A stretch of 64,000 nucleotides of DNA from Gaiellaceae bacterium (GTDB taxonomy: Bacteria > Actinomycetota > Thermoleophilia > Gaiellales > Gaiellaceae): NCBI GenBank assembly GCA_026002995.1, contig BPGK01000001.1:434001-498000 (forward strand). Direction: 5' to 3'. The notes below the pieces were generated by a model. That model had not been told where the DNA came from. It was given only the letters and a program-made list of their open reading frames with translations, and did no database searches. Both the position numbers and the translations under genes were made by a program. Shown one piece after another: positions 34,377 to 42,507 of this stretch (its first letter is position 1; every line of letters begins with the position of its first letter).

Positions 34377-35201
34377 GTGCTGCTCCAGGTCCCCGACCCC
34401 TACGACTTCGTCCTCTCGACGGCACGCTTCCGCGACTACGGCAGCGACCTGGCCACGGTCTGGCACGACGGTGGCCTGCACCGGGTCGTCGCCGGCCGCG
34501 AGGTACGTATCGAGCCGGCGCCCGGAGGAGTCCGCGTCGAGCCGGGGACTCCGGAGGTTACGGCGCACGTCGGTCGCCTCCTCGGCCTCCCCTTCGACCT
34601 CGTCCCGTTCCGCGCTCGAGCGGAGGAGGACCCCGTGCTCGCGCCGCTCGTCGCGGCGCTCGCCGGCTTCCGACCGACGCTCAGCCCCGACCCCTTCGAG
34701 GCGCTCGTGACCGCGATTACGACACAGCAGATCTCGCTCCGGGCGGCCGCTGCGATCCGAGCGCGCTTCGTCGAGCGGCTCGGCGAGCGCCACGACGTCG
34801 CCTGGGCGTTCCCGGAGCGGGAGCGCGTCGCCCGGCTCCGGCCGCGCGACCTCCTCGTCCTCGGTTTCTCGACGCGGAAGGCGGAGTACGTCATCGAGCT
34901 TGCCCGCTCGGATCTCGACCTCGACGCCCTTGGGGCGCTCCCCGACGACGAGGTGATCGCGACGCTCACGCGCATCCGCGGCCTCGGTCGCTGGACGGCG
35001 GACTGGTTCCTCGCTCGGCACCTCGCGCGGCCTCGGGCGTGGCCCGCCGGAGACCTCGGCGTCCGAAAGGCGGTCTCGGCGTTCTACGCTGACGGCCGAG
35101 TCCTGACGACGGAGGAGGTCCGGTCGATGGCGGAGCGCTTCGCCCCCTTCGAGAACCTGACGGCGCAGTTCCTGCTCGCCGCGGCGAGGATGGCTGCGTG
35201 A
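34377..35201 (+). CDS. alkA: DNA-3-methyladenine glycosylase II-like (AlkA, HhH-GPD)
   Basis: 274 residues. The helix-hairpin-helix and catalytic region reads RIRGLGRWTADWFLARHL then WPAGDLGVRKAV, where the Asp is the catalytic residue of the HhH-GPD superfamily. AITTQQISLRAAAAI is the lead helix. Removes alkylated bases from DNA. GTG 34377 used. Its stop overlaps the GNAT gene (GTGA), opening a run of four overlapping genes. Confidence 0.9.
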   Translation: MLLQVPDPYDFVLSTARFRDYGSDLATVWHDGGLHRVVAGREVRIEPAPGGVRVEPGTPEVTAHVGRLLGLPFDLVPFRARAEEDPVLAPLVAALAGFRPTLSPDPFEALVTAITTQQISLRAAAAIRARFVERLGERHDVAWAFPERERVARLRPRDLLVLGFSTRKAEYVIELARSDLDLDALGALPDDEVIATLTRIRGLGRWTADWFLARHLARPRAWPAGDLGVRKAVSAFYADGRVLTTEEVRSMAERFAPFENLTAQFLLAAARMAA

Positions 35202-36217
35202 ACGTGCGACCGGGAGCGCCTGCGGATCTCGACGCGGTCGCAGAGCTCCGGCGTCGCTGCGTCGAGGAACTCCCCCCGACCGCCTTCCACGATCCCGTCG
35301 ACCACGCCCGCGAGCTCGACGAGATCGCTGGCATCCTCGCCTCGGAGATCGCGTTCGTCGCGGAGGGAGCCGACGGGATCGTCGGCTACGCGCTCGCGCG
35401 ACGACGCCCGCCGACGCGCGTCACCGTCGCGGACCTCTATGTGACGCCGGAGGAGCGACGGAGCGGTGTGGCCAGTGCGCTCCTGGAGGAGGTGGTGCGC
35501 GCCGCCGGAGCGGCCGGCGCGGAGGTCGTCGAGCTCGAGGTGGCGGCTTCCAACGAGGTGGCGCGCGCCGTCTGCGCGCGCTGGGGGTTCCGCGAAGAGG
35601 CGATCACGATGGCCGGCGAGGTCGTGGCGCTCGGGCAGCTCCTCGGGCGGCAGGAGGCGGCCTCCTTCGGCTCGATCCACGTCCAGACGGACGATGTCAG
35701 CGCGGTCGAGATGGCCGTCCGGCAGTTCGTGCCGCGCCTGCCGGGGGGCTCGCGGGGCTCGCTCGTGGCTCCGCCTCGGAACGGGTGGATCGCCGTCTAC
35801 GACGACGTCTGCGACCGCGATCCGGAGATGCTCCGCCGGCTCGCGAAGGAGCTCGCCGACCGCATGGGCGCGGTTGTCGTCTCGCTCGGCGTCGAGCGCG
35901 ACGACGTCCTGCGGATGGTCTGCTACGAGAGCGGGCGCGTGGTCGATGAGTACCTGTCCGTCCCGCTCTACTACGGCCCGCTCCCTCCCGGAGACGTCGT
36001 CGGCTTGCAGGCGAACCCACGCGTCGTCGCTCGCCTCACCGGGGCCGATCCGGAGGCGATTCGCCGCATCGCGCGCACCGCGGCCTCGCCGTCCGAGCTC
36101 CCGCCCGCCCGCGAGCTCCTCGGCGAGCTCGCACGGGCGATGGGCATCGAGGGCGCCGAGCACGGCTTCGCCGACGCGCCGGAGATCCCGGGAGCCGTCC
36201 GAATCGAGCGAGCGTGA
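35198..36217 (+). CDS. GNAT acetyltransferase fused to an uncharacterised C-terminal domain
   Basis: 339 residues. Residues 1-140 are a GNAT domain: VTVADLYVTPEERRSGVASALLEEVV carries motif A (RxxGxA in place of RxxGxG), and ASNEVARAVCARWGFREE closes the fold. Residues 150-340 form a second domain with GWIAVYDDVCDRDPEMLRRL, VVVSLGVERDDVLRMVCYES and YYGPLPPGDVV, for which no named family is recognised. Position in an operon with alkA, a hydrolase and a rhodanese gives no clear substrate. Confidence 0.75.
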   Translation: MNVRPGAPADLDAVAELRRRCVEELPPTAFHDPVDHARELDEIAGILASEIAFVAEGADGIVGYALARRRPPTRVTVADLYVTPEERRSGVASALLEEVVRAAGAAGAEVVELEVAASNEVARAVCARWGFREEAITMAGEVVALGQLLGRQEAASFGSIHVQTDDVSAVEMAVRQFVPRLPGGSRGSLVAPPRNGWIAVYDDVCDRDPEMLRRLAKELADRMGAVVVSLGVERDDVLRMVCYESGRVVDEYLSVPLYYGPLPPGDVVGLQANPRVVARLTGADPEAIRRIARTAASPSELPPARELLGELARAMGIEGAEHGFADAPEIPGAVRIERA

Positions 36218-36843
36218 AGGTTCTCCTCCTGCACGCTTGGCCGCTCGACGAGCGGATGTGGGAGCCTCAGCTTCCCGGGCTGCGCGAGGCCGGCTTCGAG
36301 CCGCTCGCGCCACGCCTGTACGGACGCGGCCCCTCCATCGAGGGCTGGGCAGCGCAGCTCCTCGCCGAGGTCGAGGGGCCGTTCGTCGCGGTCGGCGCCT
36401 CCATGGGCGGGTACACGGCGCTCGCGCTCGCCCGTCGCGCGCCCGAGCGGGTCGTGGGCATGGCCCTCGTCGGGTCGCGCGCCGACGCCGATTCCTCGGC
36501 GCGCCGGCGGCTGCGCGAGCAGCGGATCGCCGCGCTCCGCGCCGGCGAGGCTCCTCCCGAGGCGGCTCCCGGCGTCTCGCTCGAGGAGCTCGCCGTCGCG
36601 CAGGAGGCGATCCGCGACCGTCCGGACGCGAGCGGGGTGCTCCGAGCGTTCGGAGGCCCGTTGCTCGTCTGCGTCGGCGACCGCGACGAGCTCGTCTCGG
36701 TCGACGAAGCGCGGGAGATCGCCGCCGCGGCGCTCCGCGGCGCGCTCGAGGTCTTCCCGGGAGCGGGGCACCTGCCGAGCGTCGAGCAGCCGGAGCGGTT
36801 CACCGCCGTCCTCCTCACCTTCCTCGAGCAGTGGGCGACGTAA
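36214..36843 (+). CDS. Alpha/beta hydrolase
   Basis: 209 residues, a small hydrolase. LLHAWPLDERMW is the oxyanion region, AVGASMGGYTAL the nucleophile elbow (Ser about residue 69), CVGDRDELVS the acid (Asp), and PGAGHLPSVEQPE the catalytic His. Complete triad. Substrate unknown. Overlaps the GNAT gene by 4 bases and the rhodanese by 13. Confidence 0.85.
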   Translation: MKVLLLHAWPLDERMWEPQLPGLREAGFEPLAPRLYGRGPSIEGWAAQLLAEVEGPFVAVGASMGGYTALALARRAPERVVGMALVGSRADADSSARRRLREQRIAALRAGEAPPEAAPGVSLEELAVAQEAIRDRPDASGVLRAFGGPLLVCVGDRDELVSVDEAREIAAAALRGALEVFPGAGHLPSVEQPERFTAVLLTFLEQWAT

Positions 36844-37196
36844 CCCTCGACGAGTTGCGGCGCCGGCTCGGGGAGGAGGGGCTCGTCCTGCTCGACGTGC
36901 GGATGCCGCAGGAGTTCGCAGGGCTCGCCGGGGCGCCCTGCGACCCGCGCCAAGGGCACATTCCGGGGGCGCGCAACCTCCCGCTCGACCGCCTCCTGCG
37001 CTGCCGCTCGGCGGAGGAGGTCCGCGCGCTCGTCGGTCTCGCGGAGGGCGCCGAGGTGATCGCGTACTGCCATTCCGGCAACCGCTCGGGGTTCGCTGTG
37101 CAGGTGCTCGCCGCGGCCGGCTACGAGGCGCGAAACTACGCCGGCTCGTGGCACGAGTGGTCGCGCGACGAGACGCTCCCCGCCGAGAGCGGGTAG
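36831..37196 (+). CDS. Rhodanese-domain protein
   Basis: 121 residues, a single rhodanese module. VLLDVRMPQEFAGL, GHIPGARNLPLDRL and an active-site loop YCHSGNRSGFA with the catalytic Cys. A short insert (AGAPCDPRQ) sits before GHIPGA. Transfers sulfur from thiosulfate or persulfides to an unknown acceptor. The GTG lies inside the hydrolase 3' end. Confidence 0.88.
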   Translation: MGDVTLDELRRRLGEEGLVLLDVRMPQEFAGLAGAPCDPRQGHIPGARNLPLDRLLRCRSAEEVRALVGLAEGAEVIAYCHSGNRSGFAVQVLAAAGYEARNYAGSWHEWSRDETLPAESG

Positions 37197-37211
37197 GCGC
37201 GAGCGGGCGCT

Positions 37212-37217
37212 TATGCT
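37212..37217 (+). promoter_or_regulatory. -10 box (TATGCT) of the KefB-type antiporter
   Basis: TATGCT, 10 bases before ATG 37228. The in-frame ATG at 37213 lies inside this box, so 37228 is the better start. Confidence 0.4.
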
Positions 37218-37227
37218 GGGCGGGGAG

Positions 37228-38889
37228 ATGCTGCCCCTCGCCGCCGGCGCCTCCAGCGAGCTCTTCGCCGACATCGCGGTCATCCTCATCGTGTCGGCGC
37301 TCGCAGGTCTCGTCGCGGCGCTGCTCCGGCAGCCGCTCGTCGTCGCCTTCGTCGTCGTCGGCGTCGTCGTCGGGCCGAGCGTCCTCGGGCTCGTGACGCC
37401 CGGCGAGGAGCTCGAACTCCTCGCGAACCTCGGTGTCGCCGTCCTCCTCTTCGTCGTCGGGCTGAAGCTCGACCTGCACGTCGTGCGCCGCCTCGGGCCT
37501 GTGGCGATGGTGGTCGGATGCGTCCAGGTCGCGCTCGTCGCGGCGGGCGGCTTCGCGCTCGCCCTCGCGCTCGGGCTCGACACGGTCTCTGCGGTCTACG
37601 TCGGCATCGGGCTCGCCTTCTCGAGCACGATCATCGTCGTCAAGCTCCTCTCCGACCGCCGGGAGATCGACGATCTCCACGGTCGCCTCGCGGTCGGGAT
37701 CCTCATCGTCCAAGACCTCATCGTCGTCGCGGCGATGATCGTCGTCGTCACGACGGGCGAGCGAGAGGGCTCGCTGGGCGGCGCCCTGATCGAGGTCGGC
37801 GTCCGGAGCGCCGGGCTCGTCGTCGTCCTCTCGCTGCTCATGCGCTACGCGCTCACGCCGCTCGTCCATGCTCTGGCGCGCACGCCCGACCTGCTCTTGC
37901 TCTTCGCGACCGCCTGGGCGGTCGCGCTCGCGGCGCTGGGCGAGTGGATCGGGATCGGAACCGAGGTCGGCGCCTTCCTCGCCGGCTTCTCGCTCGCCTC
38001 GACCCCGTACCGGGAGGCCATCGGGTCGCGCCTCGTCACGCTCCGCGACTTCCTGATCCTCTTCTTCTTCATCGACCTCGGCTCTCGCTTCGACCTGGGC
38101 GACGCGCAGGACGAGGTGCTCGCTGCGCTCGTGCTCTCGGTCTTCGTTCTCGTCGTGAAGCCACTCGTCATCACCGTGCTGCTCGCTCTCATGCGCTACC
38201 GCAGCCGCGTCTCGCTCGAGACCGGGCTCGCGCTCGCCCAGATCAGCGAGTTCTCGCTCGTTCTCGCCGCGCTCGGGCTCCGCCTCGGGCAGGTCGACGA
38301 GGAGACGACGACGCTGCTCACGTTGGTCGCGCTGACGACGATCGCCGTCTCGTCGTACCTCCTCCTCAACGGCGAGGCCATCTCGCGTCGCCTCGCCGGC
38401 GTGCTCGAGCGTCTCGAGCGCCCCGACCCGGAGGGCTCTCGGCTCGCGGAGCGGGACGAGTCCCCCGATGTGGTCGTCCTCGGGCTCGGGCGCTACGGAG
38501 ACGGGATCGTCTCGGGGCTCCGAGACCGTGGCCTGCGCGTCCTCGGCGTCGACTTCGACCCGGTCCTGCTCTCGCGCTGGGCGGAGCGGGGTGTCGATGT
38601 GCTCTACGGCGATGCGGAAGATCCCGAGCTGCCGGGCATCCTGCCCCTGCCGCATGCCGGCTGGATCGTGAGCACGATCCGGCGCACCGACGCGAACCTC
38701 GCGCTCCTCGCGGCCCTCCGCCACGTCGGTTACCGGGGCAAGGTCGCCGTCGCCGCCCACCACCGCGCCGACGGCGAGCGGCTGCGCAGAGCCGGGGCCG
38801 ATCGCGTCTTCTACCCGTACGCCTCGGCGGCGCGGGAGGTCGTCGACCTCGTCGCGCGCAGCGACCTCGCGCCGCGGGCGGAGGCCTGA
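37228..38889 (+). CDS. CPA2-family cation:proton antiporter with TrkA-N domain (KefB/KefC-like)
   Basis: 553 residues. About twelve hydrophobic helices (residues 10-380) contain GLAFSSTIIVVKLL and ISEFSLVLAALGL, CPA2 signatures. A TrkA-N/RCK nucleotide-binding domain follows with VVVLGLGRYGDGIVSGL (GxGxxG-type), VLGVDFDP and LYGDAEDPELPGIL. Likely K+ or Na+ efflux in exchange for H+, gated by NAD(H) or similar. Monocistronic by spacing. Confidence 0.9.
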   Translation: MLPLAAGASSELFADIAVILIVSALAGLVAALLRQPLVVAFVVVGVVVGPSVLGLVTPGEELELLANLGVAVLLFVVGLKLDLHVVRRLGPVAMVVGCVQVALVAAGGFALALALGLDTVSAVYVGIGLAFSSTIIVVKLLSDRREIDDLHGRLAVGILIVQDLIVVAAMIVVVTTGEREGSLGGALIEVGVRSAGLVVVLSLLMRYALTPLVHALARTPDLLLLFATAWAVALAALGEWIGIGTEVGAFLAGFSLASTPYREAIGSRLVTLRDFLILFFFIDLGSRFDLGDAQDEVLAALVLSVFVLVVKPLVITVLLALMRYRSRVSLETGLALAQISEFSLVLAALGLRLGQVDEETTTLLTLVALTTIAVSSYLLLNGEAISRRLAGVLERLERPDPEGSRLAERDESPDVVVLGLGRYGDGIVSGLRDRGLRVLGVDFDPVLLSRWAERGVDVLYGDAEDPELPGILPLPHAGWIVSTIRRTDANLALLAALRHVGYRGKVAVAAHHRADGERLRRAGADRVFYPYASAAREVVDLVARSDLAPRAEA

Positions 38890-38907
38890 GCGGACGGGCG
38901 GCCGGGG

Positions 38908-39594
38908 TCAGGAGGCTCGAGCCGCGTCCGCGAGGAAGGCGGCTGCGAGCGCGCGACCCTGCGCGTTCCAGGAGGCGATCCGCTGCTCCGACTCGGCGAG
39001 GAAGCCGGCCGGGTCCTCGAGCTCGTGCGGCTCCTCCTCGATCCACGCGCGCACCATCTCGAGCGTCACCTCGGCATGGAACTGGATGCCTCGGGCGCGT
39101 CCAACCCGGAACGCTTGCGAGCAGACCGAGCTGCGCGCGAGCTCCACGCCGCCTTCCGGGATCCCGAAGGTGTAGCTGTGCCACTGGAAGGCGCGCGTTC
39201 GCTCCGGCAGCACCCCGAGCACGGGATCGGCTCTGCCTTCGGGAGTGAGCTCGACCTCGAGCCAGCCGACCTCCGGCTCCCGCGCCGGCGCGACCCACGC
39301 CCCTGCCGCGCGGGCAACCATCTGCGAGCCGAGGCAGACGCCGAGCACCGGAACACCCGTCGTCAGCGCATCCCGCAGGAACCCCTCCTCGTGTCCGAGC
39401 CAGTGGAACTCGTCGTCCTGGTCCGGGTGCATCGAGCCCCCGAAGACCATGACGGCGTCGTAGGCGGACGCCGGCCGCGGCTCGTCGCCGTCGGGGACCG
39501 ACCAGCGGTCGAGCTCGTGCCCGGCTTCCTCGACGACGTGCTCGAAGACACCGCCCGGGACGCTCGGGCCATGGGTGATGGAGAGGACACGCAC
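38908..39594 (-). CDS. Class I glutamine amidotransferase-like protein (GMP-synthase-like)
   Basis: 228 residues. VMVFGGSMHPDQDDEF, GVPVLGVCLGSQMVARAAG (nucleophile Cys) and GIQFHAEVTLEMVRAW (His and Glu) give a complete triad. The stand-alone form is close to 'type 1 glutamine amidotransferase' proteins of unknown acceptor; no synthetase subunit is adjacent. GTG start 6 bases after a TAGAGT box. Confidence 0.88.
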   Translation of the reverse strand: MRVLSITHGPSVPGGVFEHVVEEAGHELDRWSVPDGDEPRPASAYDAVMVFGGSMHPDQDDEFHWLGHEEGFLRDALTTGVPVLGVCLGSQMVARAAGAWVAPAREPEVGWLEVELTPEGRADPVLGVLPERTRAFQWHSYTFGIPEGGVELARSSVCSQAFRVGRARGIQFHAEVTLEMVRAWIEEEPHELEDPAGFLAESEQRIASWNAQGRALAAAFLADAARAS

Positions 39595-39600
39595 GGGCGC

Positions 39601-39606
39601 ACTCTA
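39601..39606 (-). promoter_or_regulatory. -10 box (TAGAGT) of the amidotransferase gene
   Basis: Minus-strand TAGAGT, 6 bases before GTG 39594. Confidence 0.45.
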
Positions 39607-39917
39607 GACCGACTCGACCCCCTCGCCGACCGCTCCAGGCGGCTGCCACGACACGTGGAGGCCGCGCGCGGCGTCGGGCACGTCGAACGATGCGCGCTTC
39701 CGGCTTCCGCTCCGATGTCTCGCAGCCGGAGGCCGCGCCCGGCTGCCGGAGGTCGCTCCCTGCGGCCGGCGGTGGCCTTCGTCGTGCTCCCGAGGACGAC
39801 TCGACTGATCAGGCGCACCGTGGCCGCCCCGGGGCTGGGGTCGCCTTCGGTGCCGGCTGTTCCATGTGGCCACCGCTAGCGCTCTCGCCGCCCCTGGGGT
39901 GACGGGCTGCGCGTGCC
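39607..39917. other. Intergenic stretch without recognised content
   Basis: About 310 bases, open in several frames because of high GC, but none gives a family signature. A minus-strand frame ends with FDVPDAARGLHVSWQPPGA, which could be a decayed gene tail; I see nothing firmer. Confidence 0.4.
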
Positions 39918-40080
39918 TTGCGGCTCTGAGCCACGAGGTCGGGCGCCCTTGTCGCGCGATCCGTCTTTCGGCGGACACCTCACCTCGCTTTGTGGCTCTG
40001 AGCCACGAAGTCTGGCTCCCAGGCGTTCCGCGGCGTTCGGCGTGAGGGCTCGCCCCGGACTTTGTGGCTCTGAGCCACTG
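39918..40080. repeat. Three palindromic units at exact 72-bp spacing
   Basis: GTGGCTCTGAGCCAC (7-bp arms around a central T) occurs at 39992-40006 and 40064-40078, with a one-base variant (GCGGCTCTGAGCCAC) at 39920-39934. Cores start every 72 bases. Flanks between the first two also match (GAGCCACGAGGTCGGG / GAGCCACGAAGTCTGG). A minus-strand frame reads WLRATK or WLRAAR at each unit, but no start, RBS or family supports a gene. A fourth core is at 44057. Confidence 0.75.
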
Positions 40081-40193
40081 CCCTCCTGACGTGCGCCTTG
40101 GGAGCAGTGGCGAGTCTGCGGGTCGCCGAGAGCCGGGCCTCTCGGCGCCGTGCTTCGCGCAGAGCCGAGGGGCGCCCGGAGCGGGCGGATATC

Positions 40194-41057
40194 TCAGAAG
40201 AGCGTCGGCTCTCTCGGCGGTGGCTCGAGCCCGCCCGACGCGGGAATCCCCGCCTCGTCGAGCAGGCGCCGGAGGAGCATCGCGCTGCGCGGGGCGAAGT
40301 CGTCTCGGTTGTTGTTGAACATCGCGTACACCTCGTCCGCCTCCGCGGCGAGGGCGGCGAGCTTCGGCACCCACTCGGCGAGCTCGGCCTCCGAGTAGAG
40401 CCAGTCGAAGCGGTCGGCCGAGCGCGACGAGCGGATGTTCCAGGTGCGCACGTTGCGGCCGTGGAAGCGGACGTAGGCGACTTCGTGGGTCGCGGCTGCG
40501 ACCGGCGGGACGACGTTCGAGGCTCGCGTGGGCGGGGCGTCCACCGACACGTACGCGAGCCCATGGCGCTCGAGGAACGCGAGCGTATCCGCGCGCTCGT
40601 TCTCTGCCAGCCACGAGCGGTGTCGGAACTCGACGAGCGGCACGAGCGGGTCGAGGAGCGCGTGCACGCGTGCCAGCTCGGCCTTCGCGGCGGCGGACTT
40701 CACGAACCGAGGGTGGTACTGGAGGAGGACTCCGCGCAGCTTGCCGGACAGCTCGAGCGGCTCGAGGGAAGCGCGGAACGCCGCGAACGCGCCTTCCTGC
40801 TCAGCGGGCTCGTGGTGCGTCATCGAGGCGTGCGCCTTCACGTGGAAGACGAACTCGGGCGGTGTGCGCTGCGCCCAGCGGCCCGTGACCGCGGGGTCGG
40901 GGAGGTGGTAGTAGGGCGAGTCCACCTCGACGGTGTCGAACCGCTCCGCGTAGTAGGCGAGCCGCGCCTTCGACGTCGACACGCCACGCGGGTACCACGT
41001 CCTGAGCAAGCCCTCGTCGGCGAAGCTACAGGTCCCGAGGCGGACGGTCGCAGCCAT
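40194..41057 (-). CDS. DUF72-family protein
   Basis: 287 residues. RLGTCSFADEGLLRTWYP, DTVEVDSPYYHLP, VEFRHRSWL, VRFHGRN and VYAMFNNNRDDFAPRSAMLL are all DUF72 motifs (TIM-barrel-like, biochemical role unknown). Length is normal. It precedes the secreted hydrolase by 14 bases in the opposite sense of reading (hydrolase upstream), so the two may be co-transcribed. Confidence 0.88.
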   Translation of the reverse strand: MAATVRLGTCSFADEGLLRTWYPRGVSTSKARLAYYAERFDTVEVDSPYYHLPDPAVTGRWAQRTPPEFVFHVKAHASMTHHEPAEQEGAFAAFRASLEPLELSGKLRGVLLQYHPRFVKSAAAKAELARVHALLDPLVPLVEFRHRSWLAENERADTLAFLERHGLAYVSVDAPPTRASNVVPPVAAATHEVAYVRFHGRNVRTWNIRSSRSADRFDWLYSEAELAEWVPKLAALAAEADEVYAMFNNNRDDFAPRSAMLLRRLLDEAGIPASGGLEPPPREPTLF

Positions 41058-41071
41058 GGGACAGGCCGCGC

Positions 41072-42475
41072 TCAGCGTGTGACCGGCGTCCGCAGGACGG
41101 GCACCCGGAGCACCGCATTGCCCACGCGTGCGCGCGCGCTCGGCGGCATGGGGGAGTCGAGGTAGGGCGCGCTTGCGCTCGCCGCGGCGGACGAGGAGGA
41201 GAGCGTCAGCGTCAGCCTCGAGCCGCGCGGGAGGAACGTCGCCTGGCTCGGGAGGCGGATCGTGAGCTTCCTCGCGCCCGGTCGCGTGCGGACGCCACCG
41301 GCCCCGAGGACGACCTCTCGGCCCTGCGGCGTCCGCGCGGTCACCACAGCGATGAGGCGGGCGAAGCCGCCGCTCGTAGCGACGGTCGCCGTCACCGTCG
41401 GCGTGCCGAAGACCTCGACCGCGCTCGTCAGGGGCGCCGTGCGTCGCACGCTGCGCCCGCGCTGCGCGAAGGTGGAAACCCCGGCGAGGGCGAACGTCCG
41501 TGGTCTCGTCGGGGGCAGCGTTCCGCGGCGCACGGCCTGGCCGGTCGTCTCGGACACGAGGTAGACGGCTGGCTCGGGATCGCACGGCGCATCGCGAACG
41601 TGGCAGGCGAGCCACGTGCTCGCGAGCTGCAGAAGCGTCCCCGTGTCCGCGGCGGGGAAGGTCGACGGGGCGTGACCGTGGAGCCCGACGTAGAGCGTCT
41701 TGGGCCCCGCGAGCCGCGAGAAGGCGAGCGAAGCCTGTTCCAGGTCGAAGAGGAAGTCGCGTCGGCCCTGGGCGAGGAAGATCGGCGTCCGCACCGAGTC
41801 GAGCCCGTGCAGGCTCGAGCGCTCCGCCGCCCAGCGCTCGACGGCGGCCGCGTCGCCCGCGGTTGCAGCGGCGACGACGGCCGTCAGCGACGGGTCGCGC
41901 CGCTCGGCGGGGATCGCCGCGAGGTAGGAGGCGAGCGCGCCGGCTTTGACGAGCCCCTGCGGCGCAAGCGCGCTCGCCAGGTCGGTCCAGGTCTGGACGG
42001 CGACGACCGCCCGCCAGGGAACGCCGGCGGCGAGCGAGGTGAGCGCGACGCCGCCGCCGTACGAGATCCCGAGCGCCGCGATCCGACTCGCGTTCACGTC
42101 CGGGCGGGCGCCGAGCCAGGCGTGGAGAGCGCGGACGTCGGCGACCTCGCGCGGCCCTGCGACGGAGGCGAGCCCGCCCGAGCCGCCGAAGCCGCGGGCG
42201 TCGAAGGTCAAGACCGCATACCCCTGTGCCGGGAGGCCCGCCGTCGCCACGATCGCGTTCGACTGGCCTCGGTCGCCTGGAAGCCCGTGCAGGACGACGA
42301 TCGCCGGCCAGCCCTCGGCGGGAGGCGCCGCATCGGGGAGGTGGAGCGTCGCCGCAATCGGCGTTCCGTCGTCCATCGTCACGACGACGTCCTGTCGCGC
42401 CTGGGGCTGCGCCGGGGCCTCGGCAACGAGGAAGACGAGCGCCGCCGCGAGCCCGACGAGCGAGGCCTTCGTCAC
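41072..42475 (-). CDS. Secreted alpha/beta hydrolase (CocE/X-Pro dipeptidyl-peptidase-like)
   Basis: 467 residues. The N-terminal signal peptide ASLVGLAAALVFLVAEAPAQ is a plain Sec type. The hydrolase domain has VLHGLPGDRGQSN, LGISYGGGVALTSL (nucleophile Ser), an acid in AQGRRDFLFDLEQA, and His in YVGLHGHAPSTFP. A beta-rich C-terminal domain (about residues 310-460) with LPRGSRLTLTLSS matches the jelly-roll of X-Pro dipeptidyl-peptidase C-terminal domains. Probably acts outside the membrane on esters or peptides. Confidence 0.82.
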   Translation of the reverse strand: MTKASLVGLAAALVFLVAEAPAQPQARQDVVVTMDDGTPIAATLHLPDAAPPAEGWPAIVVLHGLPGDRGQSNAIVATAGLPAQGYAVLTFDARGFGGSGGLASVAGPREVADVRALHAWLGARPDVNASRIAALGISYGGGVALTSLAAGVPWRAVVAVQTWTDLASALAPQGLVKAGALASYLAAIPAERRDPSLTAVVAAATAGDAAAVERWAAERSSLHGLDSVRTPIFLAQGRRDFLFDLEQASLAFSRLAGPKTLYVGLHGHAPSTFPAADTGTLLQLASTWLACHVRDAPCDPEPAVYLVSETTGQAVRRGTLPPTRPRTFALAGVSTFAQRGRSVRRTAPLTSAVEVFGTPTVTATVATSGGFARLIAVVTARTPQGREVVLGAGGVRTRPGARKLTIRLPSQATFLPRGSRLTLTLSSSSAAASASAPYLDSPMPPSARARVGNAVLRVPVLRTPVTR

Positions 42476-42481
42476 TCCGGC

Positions 42482-42487
42482 AGGGTA
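42482..42487 (-). promoter_or_regulatory. -10 box (TACCCT) of the secreted hydrolase
   Basis: Minus-strand TACCCT, 6 bases before GTG 42475. Only 6 bases from the divergent murI box. Confidence 0.45.
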
Positions 42488-42493
42488 GCGACC

Positions 42494-42499
42494 TAGACT
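42494..42499 (+). promoter_or_regulatory. -10 box (TAGACT) of murI
   Basis: TAGACT, 8 bases before ATG 42508. Back-to-back with the hydrolase box within 18 bases. Confidence 0.5.
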
Positions 42500-42507
42500 G
42501 CCCCTCT

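Noticed and set aside
38899-38912. GGGGTCAGG next to the amidotransferase stop as another REP
   Set aside because: Match stops after nine bases and has no partner arm.
39918-40080. CRISPR array
   Set aside because: Only three units with 15-base palindromic cores, related 'spacers', and no cas genes.
39604-40614. Minus-strand frame with repeated WLRATK
   Set aside because: Runs into the DUF72 gene in another frame, no RBS or family; the repetition follows from the 72-bp DNA period.
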